Of a DNA stretch of 64,000 nucleotides, positions 37,700 to 46,938 are shown one piece after another. A program made the translations under genes and the position numbers. The notes under the pieces were generated by a model that worked only from the letters and a program-made list of their open reading frames with translations, was not told the origin of the DNA and did no database searches. The stretch spans positions 1-64,000 of the forward strand of contig JAFRKG010000076.1 of assembly GCA_017431845.1 (NCBI GenBank). Direction: 5' to 3'. This DNA comes from Methanosphaera sp. Lineage in GTDB: Archaea > Methanobacteriota > Methanobacteria > Methanobacteriales > Methanobacteriaceae. Every line of letters starts with the position of its first letter. Position 1 is the first letter of the stretch.

Positions 37700-39461
37700 G
37701 ACACTGTCCAATATCTATGGGGATGAATTTTCCTCATTTACTTAAAATGATGAATTTAATAAACTGTTTTTATTTTTTGTTGATTAAATATTTAGTATTG
37801 TTTAATTAAAAAGAGTTGTGTTTTGTTATCCTTATTGTTATGGGGGATTATTTGTATAATTTAATATACATTGTAGTTGTTATTGTTTTAGTTGTTTATT
37901 GGGATTTATAGGGTTATTGATTTGAATAGGTTTAGTTTAGTTTTGTATTAGCAATTTAGAGTTCATAGATATCTATAAATATTGGTAGGAGTAATATATA
38001 TTATTATGTGTCGAAATAAAACTCCTACCAATAATATATTAGATTTAACTTGTCTTAAATCTATCGTTTCTCATGATGTTGATGAAATTATTTTACCTGA
38101 TTGTTTGAGTCCTGATTTTTTATTAATCTTTAATATGTTGGATTTATATGATTTTAATGTTACTTATGTTCTAAGTGATGAAGAATGTCCGGATTGTGGT
38201 GGTAAGTTACATTCTAAGAGTTATCCTACTCGTAAACCTAATGGTTTAGAAAATGTTCGAATTAAGGATTATGAATGTTCTGTTTGTCATAAACGTGTCA
38301 GTGCTAGTTTTGATGAATTTATTGAACGTAGTTCTAATTATACTCGTGCTGTAAAGCATTGGGGTGTTAAATTATCCGAAATTGGTGAAGAATCTTTTGA
38401 AAAGAAATCAGAATTATTTGAAGCAATATTTGGTATAAATCTACCAAAATCAACAGTATTTGACCATCAAAATAAAGTATCAGATACATATCTAGAAAAT
38501 AAAGAAGCATTAGTAGAAGCTTATGTTGAATCTGAAGGATTGAAGGATAATGGAGTGTATCACTATGATGAGCAGTTTCCTAGAGCTGATGGAGATAGTA
38601 TGGCTCGCTTAATGATGTTAGATGCAGAAACTATGTATCCTTACTATGATTATTTAGAAAATGCAACATTATTTGATGCTGAATTAATAGAAAAAATACT
38701 TCCACATAGTTTTAGATGACATTCCCCACAGTGCAATGGTAACTGATGGATATAGTGCATATCCTTCTATAATAGAAAGTTTTGACATGTTACAACAACG
38801 ATGTGTATTCCACATGATGTATAACGTAGGACAAGAAGTATATCCGATAATTAACAGGATAACAAGAACTAATAAAGACAAATACAGCAGATTAGATAAA
38901 ACAAACGAAAAACTAAAGAAAACACTTGATGCCTACGAACCAACCATTGGACCAATAACTGACAAAAAACAGAAAAAACTACACGATACCATCAAAGAAC
39001 TAGAAAAAGAAATCAAAACAATAAAAAAGACTATAAAACGTAATGATAAAAAGATTAAAGAACTAAATAACTATTTAGAAAGAATGTCCAATATATTCAA
39101 AGCAGAAAATTTATCGTTAGCTAAAGGACGTTTATCACGATTAACCAACAATTCGGATTTCTTACCTAATTGTATAGCTAATAGTGCCAACAGAATTAAA
39201 AGTAACTTCAAAGAACTAACAACATTCATGGAAAACGAATTAATACCAAAAACCAACAACTTAATAGAATTATACTTTAAAACCACACTTCCAGGACATT
39301 TAAAACGCAGATACAGAACCACCAAAGGATTATTAAGAAGACTAAAAAGTGCAAGAATACGCTGGATCCAAAGAAATGTACTAAATGATAAATCACCAAT
39401 CACCAACTTCTTCAATTATGACTACATAAACCTACTATCCCCATAGATTTCGGATAGTGCC
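37700..39461 (+). mobile_element. Inner insertion sequence nested in the outer transposase (1762 bp)
   Basis: Inverted repeats of about 25 bp with four mismatches begin GACACTGTCC at 37700 and, on the other strand, GGCACTATCC at 39461; both continue to ATCTATGGGGAT. The flanks carry a direct repeat TATTTTA at 37693-37699 and 39462-39468 (8 bp if one end base is counted). Removing the element and one copy of the repeat makes the outer transposase read VFDSLWVKIDEIGDNYVYFF in frame, which proves the borders. It contains one transposase gene on the plus strand. Confidence 0.9.
38006..39446 (+). pseudogene. Transposase of the inner insertion sequence, split by one frameshift
   Basis: From ATG 38006 the first part has a four-Cys zinc ribbon (CPDCGGK...CSVCHKR) and HYDEQFPRADGDSMARLM, then ends at TGA near 38717. 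The second part continues one frame over from KYFHIVLDDIPHSA into MVTDGYSAYPSI (catalytic Asp) and a long coiled region to TAG 39446 inside the right inverted repeat. The change of frame falls at a run of six A at about 38694-38699; one A fewer restores a single protein of about 480 residues. It could be a real mutation, transcript slippage or a sequence error. The IS family was not settled. Confidence 0.8.
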
Positions 39462-40292
39462 TATTTTAACCCATAAACTATCAAATACATAATATCCAGA
39501 ATAATTTTCTATATTAGACTCATATTTAATACTATAATCGACTACAATGTCCTGTACTTCCTGGTAAGATAAGTATACATTATGAATTCTTTTCATGATT
39601 TCCTGTATTCTACGAACTGGAGTACCACAAATAGCAGAGTAATTCTATATTATCTTCATAATACGCCTGGAAACACTGAAATTACCAAACACATTCAAAA
39701 CAAGTTTTTTAGGATAATAACCATCTTCAACAACATGTTTAGAACCACAATGAGGACAATAACTCCTAAATTGAGTAAAAACAACACCATCTTTAGTTTC
39801 AAAAACTTTCAAATTATTAGTAATCTGAGATAGCTTAGATTTCACATAACCCTCAGCAAAAGTAACTGGAAGATCATCATCAAAATAATTATCCAAATAA
39901 TCTACAATCAAATCTTTACAATCAACAGATAATAAATTTACACATTCATCATCAGTATTATCTTTTCTAATAACATCAACCAATGGTTCACTAAAAAAAC
40001 CGTCAAGTTTAAGTTGATGATCAACATAATTAATAATAGGAGAGTTATTTTCTACTTTCATAATATAATATCTCTCCTTTTTACTATAAAAACTTCATTA
40101 TCACTTATTTTTAAAAACACACCCCAATGGGCGATAAAACTAGTAAAAATTAACATTTAAAATGAATTAAAAAAAGTATTACTTTTTTGCTAAAAAGTAA
40201 CTGAAAATTCATCACCACACATTCTGACTACATCATTTTATATGAATATTTTTCCTAATATAATATATTGACAAAAAAATGTGGACAAAATT

Positions 40293-40844
40293 ATGATAGA
40301 AGTAGAAATTAAAGCAAAAATTGAAGACAATATTGTAGCATATGAAAGGATTAAAGAACTTGGAGGCATATATTCACATAGCGAAAAGCAACATGACATT
40401 TATTTTAATGGAGAAACAAAAGATTTTAAAAAAAGTGATGAAGCATTACGTATTCGTGAAATTCCTGATGGAGAAGATGATATAAAAAGAATTCTTACAT
40501 ATAAAGGTCCTAAATTAGATACTGAAACAAAAACCCGGAAGGAAATTGAAGTTACAGTAGACAATACTGAAAATTTAATAGAAATACTGGTTAATATTGG
40601 ATACAGACCTTCTGCCATTGTAAATAAGATGCGACGCATATTCACCTATGAAGATTATACTATAACAGTAGATAAACTAAATAAATTAGGATATTACATG
40701 GAAATAGAATATGTTACAAATGAAGATGATGATATTGATAGAATACAGTCTGAAATATTCAGTATTTTCGAGAAGTTAGGAATTACAGATGGTTTTGAAA
40801 AAGCATCTTACCTAGAGTTATTAGAAGAAAATAATATTAACTAA
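40293..40844 (+). CDS. CYTH-domain protein (CyaB/thiamine triphosphatase-like)
   Basis: 183 residues from ATG 40293 (a GTG at 40281 is also in frame but lies in the probable ribosome site). The diagnostic ExExK is EVEIK at residues 3-7; later RIREI, LTYKGPKLDTETKTRKEIE and a C-terminal GFEKASYLELL follow. CYTH proteins bind triphosphates in a beta tunnel; archaeal members have been called adenylate cyclase IV or triphosphatase. The substrate cannot be told. It lies just outside the outer insertion sequence. Confidence 0.85.
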   Translation: MIEVEIKAKIEDNIVAYERIKELGGIYSHSEKQHDIYFNGETKDFKKSDEALRIREIPDGEDDIKRILTYKGPKLDTETKTRKEIEVTVDNTENLIEILVNIGYRPSAIVNKMRRIFTYEDYTITVDKLNKLGYYMEIEYVTNEDDDIDRIQSEIFSIFEKLGITDGFEKASYLELLEENNIN

Positions 40845-40929
40845 AAAAATAAATATAATCTATATTCATATATGATTGTTTTAACTATTTCTGATTATAG
40901 TATGTAACATACATTAGGGGGAAATTAAA

Positions 40930-42099
40930 ATTAATGATAGATTCGTAAGTATATATAACAATGAAGTAGAATACAATCTACCAGAAAAAATTAATATATA
41001 CGACACAACACTTAGAGACGGAGAACAAACACCAGGAGTTTGTTTTTCATTAGATGAAAAGTTAGAAATAGCTCATAAATTAGATGAATTAGGCATACCA
41101 CAAATCGAAGCAGGATTTCCTATAGTATCAGAAAATGAAAGAAAATCCGTGAAAACAATAGCAAACGAAGGACTTAATGCAAACATCATATGTTTAACAA
41201 GAACAAAACAGGCAGACATTGATGCTGCATTAGATGCGGATGTAGATGGAATTATCACATTCATGGGATTATCTGATTTGCATTTAAAAGTCAAAATGAA
41301 CAAACCACGAGAAGAAATTAATGAAATATGTATGAATGCTGTAGATTATGGTAAAGACCATGGATTGTTTGTAGCATTCTCTGCAGAAGATGCTACAAGA
41401 ACAGAATTACCTAAACTAATAGAAATATACAAGTTAGCACAAGAACATAAAGCAGATAGAATACATATAGCTGACACGACTGGTTCAATAAATCCATATG
41501 CAATGCAATACATGGTTAGAAACATTAGAAAAGAATTAGATGTTGAAATAGCATTACATTGCCATAATGACTTCGGATTTGCCGTAAGCAATTCAATAGC
41601 TGGATTATTGGAAGGAGCGTCATCAGTATCAACAACTGTTAATGGTATAGGTGAAAGGGCAGGAAATGCATCATTAGAAGAGTTAATAATGTCCCTAAAA
41701 TTATTATACAACAAAGATTTAGGATTTAACACACAAGTAATATCAGAACTATCAAAAATTGTATCAAAATATAGTAAAATACCAGTACCAGACAGCAAAG
41801 CTATTGTAGGAAACAATGTATTCAGACATGAATCAGGAATACACGTAGATGCAATAGTAAAAGACCCATTTACATACGAACCATTCTTACCAGAAATGAT
41901 AGGAACAAAAAGACAAATAGTGCTGGGAAAACATTCAGGAAAAGCTGCAATAGAAGAAAAATTAGATTCATTAAACATTAAAGTAGATGAACAGAAATTA
42001 CTAGAGATTGTTAAACTAGTTAAAGAAGAACGTGAAAAAGGTTTTGAAATAACCAATGATAAATTTGATGAAATATTAGTCAAAGCAAACATAAACTGA
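40930..42099 (+). CDS. aksA: Homo(n)citrate synthase AksA-type (isopropylmalate synthase family), ATT start
   Basis: 389 residues if ATT 40930 is the start. The first in-frame ATG or GTG is at 41149, far inside the catalytic domain, after INIYDTTLRDGEQTPGVCF. The frame is open only back to TAG 40915-40917 and has no ATG, GTG or TTG there; ATT 40930 is 8 bases after GGGGG. Motifs: TTLRDGEQTPG, SDLHLK, HCHNDFGFAVSNS, GERAGNASLEE and FRHESGIHVDA. The GFPIVSE and TFMGLSDLHLK segments resemble AksA more than LeuA. AksA extends 2-oxoglutarate for coenzyme B. An aconitase large subunit follows after 8 bp. Confidence 0.88.
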   Translation: MNDRFVSIYNNEVEYNLPEKINIYDTTLRDGEQTPGVCFSLDEKLEIAHKLDELGIPQIEAGFPIVSENERKSVKTIANEGLNANIICLTRTKQADIDAALDADVDGIITFMGLSDLHLKVKMNKPREEINEICMNAVDYGKDHGLFVAFSAEDATRTELPKLIEIYKLAQEHKADRIHIADTTGSINPYAMQYMVRNIRKELDVEIALHCHNDFGFAVSNSIAGLLEGASSVSTTVNGIGERAGNASLEELIMSLKLLYNKDLGFNTQVISELSKIVSKYSKIPVPDSKAIVGNNVFRHESGIHVDAIVKDPFTYEPFLPEMIGTKRQIVLGKHSGKAAIEEKLDSLNIKVDEQKLLEIVKLVKEEREKGFEITNDKFDEILVKANIN

Positions 42100-42107
42100 G
42101 GGTTTAA

Positions 42108-43355
42108 ATGAACATTACTGAAAAAATCTTAGCAAAAGCTTCAAACAAAGATGAATTAAGTCCTGGAGATACAGTAAATGCGAAAATAGATGTTGCAATG
42201 AGCCATGATGGAACTAGCCCACCTACAATCAAAGTATTTGAGAAAATAGCAGATAAAGTGTGGGATTCGGATAAAATTGTTCTAGTATTTGACCATAATG
42301 TACCTGCCAATACTATGGGTTCAGCAGAATTTCAGCAAGTAGTACGAGATTTTGCAAAAAACCAGGGAATCAAAAATATATACAAACAAGGGGAAGGTAT
42401 ATGTCACCAGGTTCTACCAGAGGAAGGACATGTTAAACCATCAACAGTAATTGTTGGAGCAGATTCACATACATGCACTTATGGAGCTTTTGGAGCATTT
42501 TCAACAGGACTTGGGGCAACTGATTTAGCAATGGTATATGCAACAGGAGAAACATGGTTTAATGTACCAGAAACACTTAAAATTAATGTAAATGGTTCAT
42601 TACAAGAAAATGTTTATTCAAAGGATTTGATTCTGAATATTATTAAAACATTAGGTTCTTATGGTGGAACATATAAAAGCTTAGAATTTCATGGAGAAAC
42701 AATAGATAACTTATCAGTTGATGCACGTATGACCATGACAAATATGGTTATTGAATGTGGAGCAAAGAATGGAATAATGGTACCGAATAAAAGTACTGAA
42801 GAATATCTTGCAAGAAGGGGCATAACTGATTATAATATTACAACACCAGATAAAAATGCTGAATACGAGAAAGTGTATGATTTTGATGTTGATGATTTAA
42901 GGCCACAGGTAGCTTGTCCTCATAATGTTGATAATGTAGAGGATATAGATAAAGTTGAAGGAACAAGCATTAACCAGGCAGTTCTGGGTTCTTGCACTAA
43001 TGGTCGATATGAAGACTTAGTACAAGCTGCAAAAATACTTGAGAATCATAAGGTTCATGAGGATGTTCAATTATTAGTGTTCCCAGCTTCACGTAAAATT
43101 TATCAAAAAGCTATTGATGAGGGCATTATACAAATATTCCTTGAATCAAATGCAATTATCTGTAATCCTGGATGTGGACCATGTCTTGGTGCACATATGG
43201 GTGTGATGACAGATGATATGACTTGCATATCTACTACTAACCGGAATTTCCTTGGTAGAATGGGTAGTGCAAAGTCTTATGTATACTTATCTAATCCTGC
43301 AGTAGTTGCAGCTTCAGCAATTACTGGAGAAATAACTGATCCCCAAAATATTTAA
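42108..43355 (+). CDS. hacA: Homoaconitase / 3-isopropylmalate dehydratase large subunit
   Basis: 415 residues, of the LeuC/HacA type. The [4Fe-4S] cluster cysteines are in VLGSCTNGR and CNPGCGPCLG; DHNVPAN and GADSHTCTYGAFGAFSTG are active-site segments. It isomerises homocitrate-type acids in coenzyme B synthesis if paired with AksA, or isopropylmalate in leucine synthesis. It follows aksA directly, so the first is favoured. No small subunit gene is in the window. Confidence 0.88.
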   Translation: MNITEKILAKASNKDELSPGDTVNAKIDVAMSHDGTSPPTIKVFEKIADKVWDSDKIVLVFDHNVPANTMGSAEFQQVVRDFAKNQGIKNIYKQGEGICHQVLPEEGHVKPSTVIVGADSHTCTYGAFGAFSTGLGATDLAMVYATGETWFNVPETLKINVNGSLQENVYSKDLILNIIKTLGSYGGTYKSLEFHGETIDNLSVDARMTMTNMVIECGAKNGIMVPNKSTEEYLARRGITDYNITTPDKNAEYEKVYDFDVDDLRPQVACPHNVDNVEDIDKVEGTSINQAVLGSCTNGRYEDLVQAAKILENHKVHEDVQLLVFPASRKIYQKAIDEGIIQIFLESNAIICNPGCGPCLGAHMGVMTDDMTCISTTNRNFLGRMGSAKSYVYLSNPAVVAASAITGEITDPQNI

Positions 43356-43413
43356 TTCATATTTTTAAATTAATTATTTTTTTTGATAAAAAAAAGGTAA
43401 GGTTTTTAGGAGT

Positions 43414-44271
43414 TTATTGGAATTCTTGAACTTTTTGTCTTAAATAAGCTAAAACTTCTTCTTTGACTTCATCTTCTTGTGTTAATGCCATGTCTATTGA
43501 ACTTTTTAGCCATTCCATGGTATTACCAATATCATATATTGTTCCTTCAAATGTTGTTGCATAAACATTTTCTTGTTCATTAATTGCATCTGTTAATTGG
43601 ATTTCTCCACCAACACCTGCTTCTATTGATTCAAGTTTATCAAAAATGTCTGGTGTAAGTATATATCTTCCAGTAATACCGAGGTTAGATGGTGCATCTT
43701 CCAGTTTTGGTTTTTCTACAAGGTTTTTTACTTTGTAAATATTATCTTCAACAGTTACTCCATCTACAATTCCGTAACGTTCTATTTTTCTTTCTGGTAA
43801 TTCTTCTATTGCAATCGTTGATCCACCATATTTTTCATATACATCTATTAATTGTTTGGTACATGGAGTATCGGAGTATGTGATTGTATCACCGAGTAGT
43901 ACTGCGAATGGTTCGTCACCTATATGTTTTTTGGCACAACTTATTGCATCTCCAAGACCGTTCTGTTTTTTCTGACGTACATAGAATATGTCTGCGAGGT
44001 TTGATATTCCCTGTACCTCTTTAAGGTAGTCTAGTTTACCTTTCTGTTCGAGATTATATTCTAGTTCGAATGATTTGTCGAAATGGTCTTCTATTGGTCT
44101 TTTTCCTTTTCCGGTGATTATAATGATATCATCTATACCAGAGTTAACTGCTTCTTCTACCACGTATTGTATTGTTGGCTTATTAAATACTGGCAACATT
44201 TCTTTTGGTTGTGCTTTTGTTGCAGGTAAAAATCTTGTTCCTAAACCTGCTGCCGGAATAACTGCTTTCAT
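43414..44271 (-). CDS. galU: UTP--glucose-1-phosphate uridylyltransferase
   Basis: 285 residues. Nucleotide-binding PAAGLGTRFLPATKAQPKE starts the protein; FAVLLGDTI and IVEKPKL-like VEKPKLEDAPSN are also seen. It makes UDP-glucose, the substrate of GalE. It is the last gene of the minus-strand run rmlB, rmlA, galU, 15 bp after rmlA. Confidence 0.92.
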   Translation of the reverse strand: MKAVIPAAGLGTRFLPATKAQPKEMLPVFNKPTIQYVVEEAVNSGIDDIIIITGKGKRPIEDHFDKSFELEYNLEQKGKLDYLKEVQGISNLADIFYVRQKKQNGLGDAISCAKKHIGDEPFAVLLGDTITYSDTPCTKQLIDVYEKYGGSTIAIEELPERKIERYGIVDGVTVEDNIYKVKNLVEKPKLEDAPSNLGITGRYILTPDIFDKLESIEAGVGGEIQLTDAINEQENVYATTFEGTIYDIGNTMEWLKSSIDMALTQEDEVKEEVLAYLRQKVQEFQ

Positions 44272-44286
44272 ATTTTTTCTACTCCT

Positions 44287-45354
44287 CTATAATTTTATTA
44301 CTGAATTTTCTCCTATTACAAAACTTCTTCCTTTTGGAAATGTTTTTTTGTCTGATATTATTTTTGAGTTTTGTCCTAATAGGCTTTCGGTTATTCTTTT
44401 ATCGGATTGAATTGTTGAGTTTCCTATAATGATTGAAGAATCTATTTCTGATTCTATGAGTTTGGTATTATCTCCTATTGATGTGTATGGTCCAACATAA
44501 CCTTTTATTTCACAGTTTTCTCCAATAATTGCAGGACCTTTAATTACAGACCCTGACTTTATTACTGTGCCTTTTCCTATGATTACTCTTCCTTTAATTT
44601 TTACATCATCTTCAACAGTACCCTGTATGTCTGTTTTGATTGTTTCAAGGATTAACTGGTTTGCATCAAGGACATCTTCTGGTTTACCTGTGTCTTTCCA
44701 CCATCCTTCTACCACGAATGAATCTACATTAAATCCATCATCTATTAATTGTTGTATAGCATCTGTGATTTCCAGTTCATTTCTCCAGGATGGTTTGATT
44801 TTATCAATTGCATCAAAGATATTGTTTTTGAATAAGTATATTCCTACTAATGCCAGGTTACTTTTTGGATGTTCTGGCTTTTCTACAAGATTAATGATTT
44901 TTCCTTCATCATTTAATTCTGCTACTCCAAATTGTCTTGGATCTTCTACTTCTTGTAATAATAATCTGGATGAAAAGTCTGATTCGTCAAATCCGCTTAC
45001 AAATTCTTCAATACCTGACTTTAAAATGTTGTCTCCCAGGTACATTACGAAGGAATCTCCTCCGACAAATTCTTGTGCTGTTTTTGCTGCATGTGCCAGA
45101 CCTTTAGGTTCACCCTGCATTATGTATGTAATGTTCACTCCGAAGCGTGATCCATCACCTAGTGCATCTTTTATCTTATTTGGCATATTAGTTCCTAATA
45201 TGATTCCAATTTCAGTAATACCTGCATCGCGTAAATCTTCTATAGCATAATCTATTACTGGTTTATTAGCTATAGGAATTAATTGTTTAGGTCCTGTGTG
45301 TGTTAATGGTCTTAATCTTGTTCCATGACCACCGGATAAAATAACACCTTTCAA
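44287..45354 (-). CDS. rmlA: Glucose-1-phosphate thymidylyltransferase, long form with left-handed beta-helix tail
   Basis: 355 residues from TTG 45354, four bases after GAGGTGAG; the longer frame's GTG lies inside that ribosome site. GVILSGGHGTRLRPLT starts the nucleotidyltransferase domain, with MYLGDNIL and GYVGPYTSIGDN. The C-terminal third has hexapeptide-like repeats (IIGKGTVIKSGSVIKGPAIIG). This long type is common in Archaea. It makes dTDP-glucose for the downstream pathway, although UTP or other sugars are possible. Confidence 0.9.
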   Translation of the reverse strand: MKGVILSGGHGTRLRPLTHTGPKQLIPIANKPVIDYAIEDLRDAGITEIGIILGTNMPNKIKDALGDGSRFGVNITYIMQGEPKGLAHAAKTAQEFVGGDSFVMYLGDNILKSGIEEFVSGFDESDFSSRLLLQEVEDPRQFGVAELNDEGKIINLVEKPEHPKSNLALVGIYLFKNNIFDAIDKIKPSWRNELEITDAIQQLIDDGFNVDSFVVEGWWKDTGKPEDVLDANQLILETIKTDIQGTVEDDVKIKGRVIIGKGTVIKSGSVIKGPAIIGENCEIKGYVGPYTSIGDNTKLIESEIDSSIIIGNSTIQSDKRITESLLGQNSKIISDKKTFPKGRSFVIGENSVIKL

Positions 45355-45503
45355 TAAACTCACCTCAAAAAAATATAAAATTTTTGTTAAGAAACTATTA
45401 TAGTATAAGGTTATGTTTATACTTAAGATTTAATAAACCTTTTTAAAAATAGTATTAATGAAATTTTAAAATTTTCTAAAAAAAAGAATAACTTTGTAAT
45501 GTT

Positions 45504-46457
45504 TTACAAAGTTTTAGTTGCTTGATATAAACGGTCTGAGTTTTCCTTGTACCAGTTGACAGTTTTTTCCATTGCATCTTCGAATGTCCATTGTGGTTGC
45601 CATCCTAGTTTTTTGGTTTTTGATGCATCAAGAGAGTATCTTCTGTCGTGTCCAAGCCTGTCTGTTACGTGCTCTATTAGTGTTTCTGGTTTTCCAAGTT
45701 TTTCTAGTATGAGTTTTGTTATTTCTAGGTTGTTTTTTTCGTTTCCTCCACCTATGTTGTATACTTCTCCGATTTTTCCTTTGTGTAGTACTGTGTCTAC
45801 TCCTGCACAATTGTCTTCTACGTATATCCAGTCACGTACGTTTTTTCCGTCACCATATACTGGTAGTTTTTCGTCGTGTAGTGCTTTTAGTATGAATAAT
45901 GGTATGAGTTTTTCTGGGAATTGTCTTGGTCCGAAGTTGTTACTGCTTCTGGTTATCATGACTGGTATGTCATATGTTTTGTAGTATGCACTTACTAGTA
46001 GGTCTCCTCCGGCTTTACTTGCGGAGTATGGGCTTGATGGGTCTATGTTATCTGTTTCTTTGAATGATCCTTCGAGGATACTGCCGTATACTTCGTCGGT
46101 TGATATTTGTATGTATTTTTCTACTTCGTATTTTCTTACTAGTTCTAGAAGGTTTTGTGTTCCGAGTACGTCTGCTTTTACGAATGATGCTGGGTCGTTT
46201 ATTGACTTGTCTACGTGTGTTTCTGCTGCAAAGTTTACTACGTAGTCTGCATCTTTCATTGCTTCGGATGCTGCTTTTTCGTCTGCTATGTCTCCTTTGA
46301 TGAAGTTGATGTTGTCGAGTCCTTTTAGGTTTTCCATGTCTCCTGCATAGGTTAGTTTGTCTAGTACTGTTATTTCATAGTCTTCATATTTGTTTGATAT
46401 GTAATGTACAAAGTTTGAGCCTATGAATCCGGCTCCGCCTGTTATCATAATTTTCAA
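45504..46457 (-). CDS. rmlB: dTDP-glucose 4,6-dehydratase
   Basis: 317 residues from TTG 46457, which lies 4 bases after GGGTGAT and gives MKIMITGGAGFIGSNF. Catalytic residues: ISTDEVYG (Thr-Asp-Glu) and PYSASKAGGD (Tyr-Lys). It makes the 4-keto-6-deoxy sugar for dTDP-rhamnose. It is upstream of rmlA on the same strand with 149 bp between. Confidence 0.92.
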   Translation of the reverse strand: MKIMITGGAGFIGSNFVHYISNKYEDYEITVLDKLTYAGDMENLKGLDNINFIKGDIADEKAASEAMKDADYVVNFAAETHVDKSINDPASFVKADVLGTQNLLELVRKYEVEKYIQISTDEVYGSILEGSFKETDNIDPSSPYSASKAGGDLLVSAYYKTYDIPVMITRSSNNFGPRQFPEKLIPLFILKALHDEKLPVYGDGKNVRDWIYVEDNCAGVDTVLHKGKIGEVYNIGGGNEKNNLEITKLILEKLGKPETLIEHVTDRLGHDRRYSLDASKTKKLGWQPQWTFEDAMEKTVNWYKENSDRLYQATKTL

Positions 46458-46547
46458 AATTATCACCCTTACGTTTATATCGATAATGTTATTATTGTAT
46501 ACTATTTATCTTTTTGGAAATTAATAAAATTTTTTAGTTAATTTTTT

Positions 46548-46880
46548 TTATTCTGGTGGTGTTGATGTTATGTTGGTTGATTCTAGTTTGAATATTACTG
46601 GTCTTATTCCATCATTACAGCATACTATTGCTACTCCTGGTTTTTCTATCCAGTCATGGTAGTAGAATACTGAGTTTTCTGCTCCATGTGCTAGTGCAAA
46701 TACGTATTGGTATATTGCTTTCCATGCTTCGTCACAGAATCCTTCTGGTTTTGCGTAATCTGCATAGAATACTTGTCCTTCTTTTAACATGGGGCATGAT
46801 GATAATTCTTTTACTCCATATTCCTTTGCTAGTTCTTTGTTTAGTGTTGTTTGTAGAACTGTTATTTTTACTTTTTTCAT
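46548..46880 (-). CDS. TIGR04076-like small protein of unknown function
   Basis: 110 residues from ATG 46880. KVKITVL at the start, SSCPMLKEGQVFY, PEGFCDEAWKAIYQYVFALAHG, then VCCNDGIRPVIFKLE match the uncharacterised TIGR04076 pattern with conserved cysteines (CPxxxxGxxF, EGxCxxAxxxxxPYxFAL, CxDGxRPVxF). Note that GGTGAG lies 4 bases before an in-frame ATT at 46889, so the start may be there. It diverges from rmlD with only about 40-60 bp between. It takes the place where an rmlC would be expected but is not related to it. Confidence 0.7.
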   Translation of the reverse strand: MKKVKITVLQTTLNKELAKEYGVKELSSCPMLKEGQVFYADYAKPEGFCDEAWKAIYQYVFALAHGAENSVFYYHDWIEKPGVAIVCCNDGIRPVIFKLESTNITSTPPE

Positions 46881-46938
46881 TTGATTAATTTTTCTCACCT
46901 GAAAAATATTTTATATTTTAATTTGTAAATAGATAACT

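Larger units (their letters stand above)
37145..40061 (-). pseudogene. Broken DDE transposase of the outer insertion sequence
   Basis: It starts at ATG 40061; a zinc-ribbon CPHCGSKHV lies near residue 105. The frame then has a TAG at 39645-39647 but continues in frame with NYSAICGTPVRRIQEIM and YYVFDSLWVKI (first catalytic Asp). It is then cut by the insertion at 37700-39461, continues as DEIGDNYVYFFALFDVHHR and AITTDLHIAYRKPI (second Asp), stops at TAA near 37471, and after a frameshift ends with FLEDSFIERTSNWIERIFG (Glu region). At least three lesions plus the insertion make it dead. Confidence 0.8.
37029..40228 (-). mobile_element. Outer insertion sequence, inactivated and interrupted
   Basis: The ends carry a 17-bp inverted repeat with two mismatches: GTCAAGATGTGTGGTGA at 37029-37045 and, on the other strand, GTCAGAATGTGTGGTGA at 40212-40228. 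Without the nested element the size would be about 1.43 kb, a normal single-transposase element. No target duplication could be recognised. The transposase gene runs on the minus strand between the ends. Confidence 0.6.

Noticed and set aside
38690-38700. Programmed -1 frameshift on A6 in the inner transposase
   Set aside because: The frame change needed is +1 (or loss of one A), not -1, so a classical -1 slippery site does not explain it.
39645-39647. In-frame TAG of the outer transposase as a pyrrolysine codon
   Set aside because: Other stops, a frameshift and an insertion damage the same gene, and no Pyl genes are in the window; it is simple decay.
46548-46880. The 110-residue protein as the missing RmlC epimerase
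   Set aside because: Its Cys-rich TIGR04076 pattern and length do not fit the cupin fold of RmlC.
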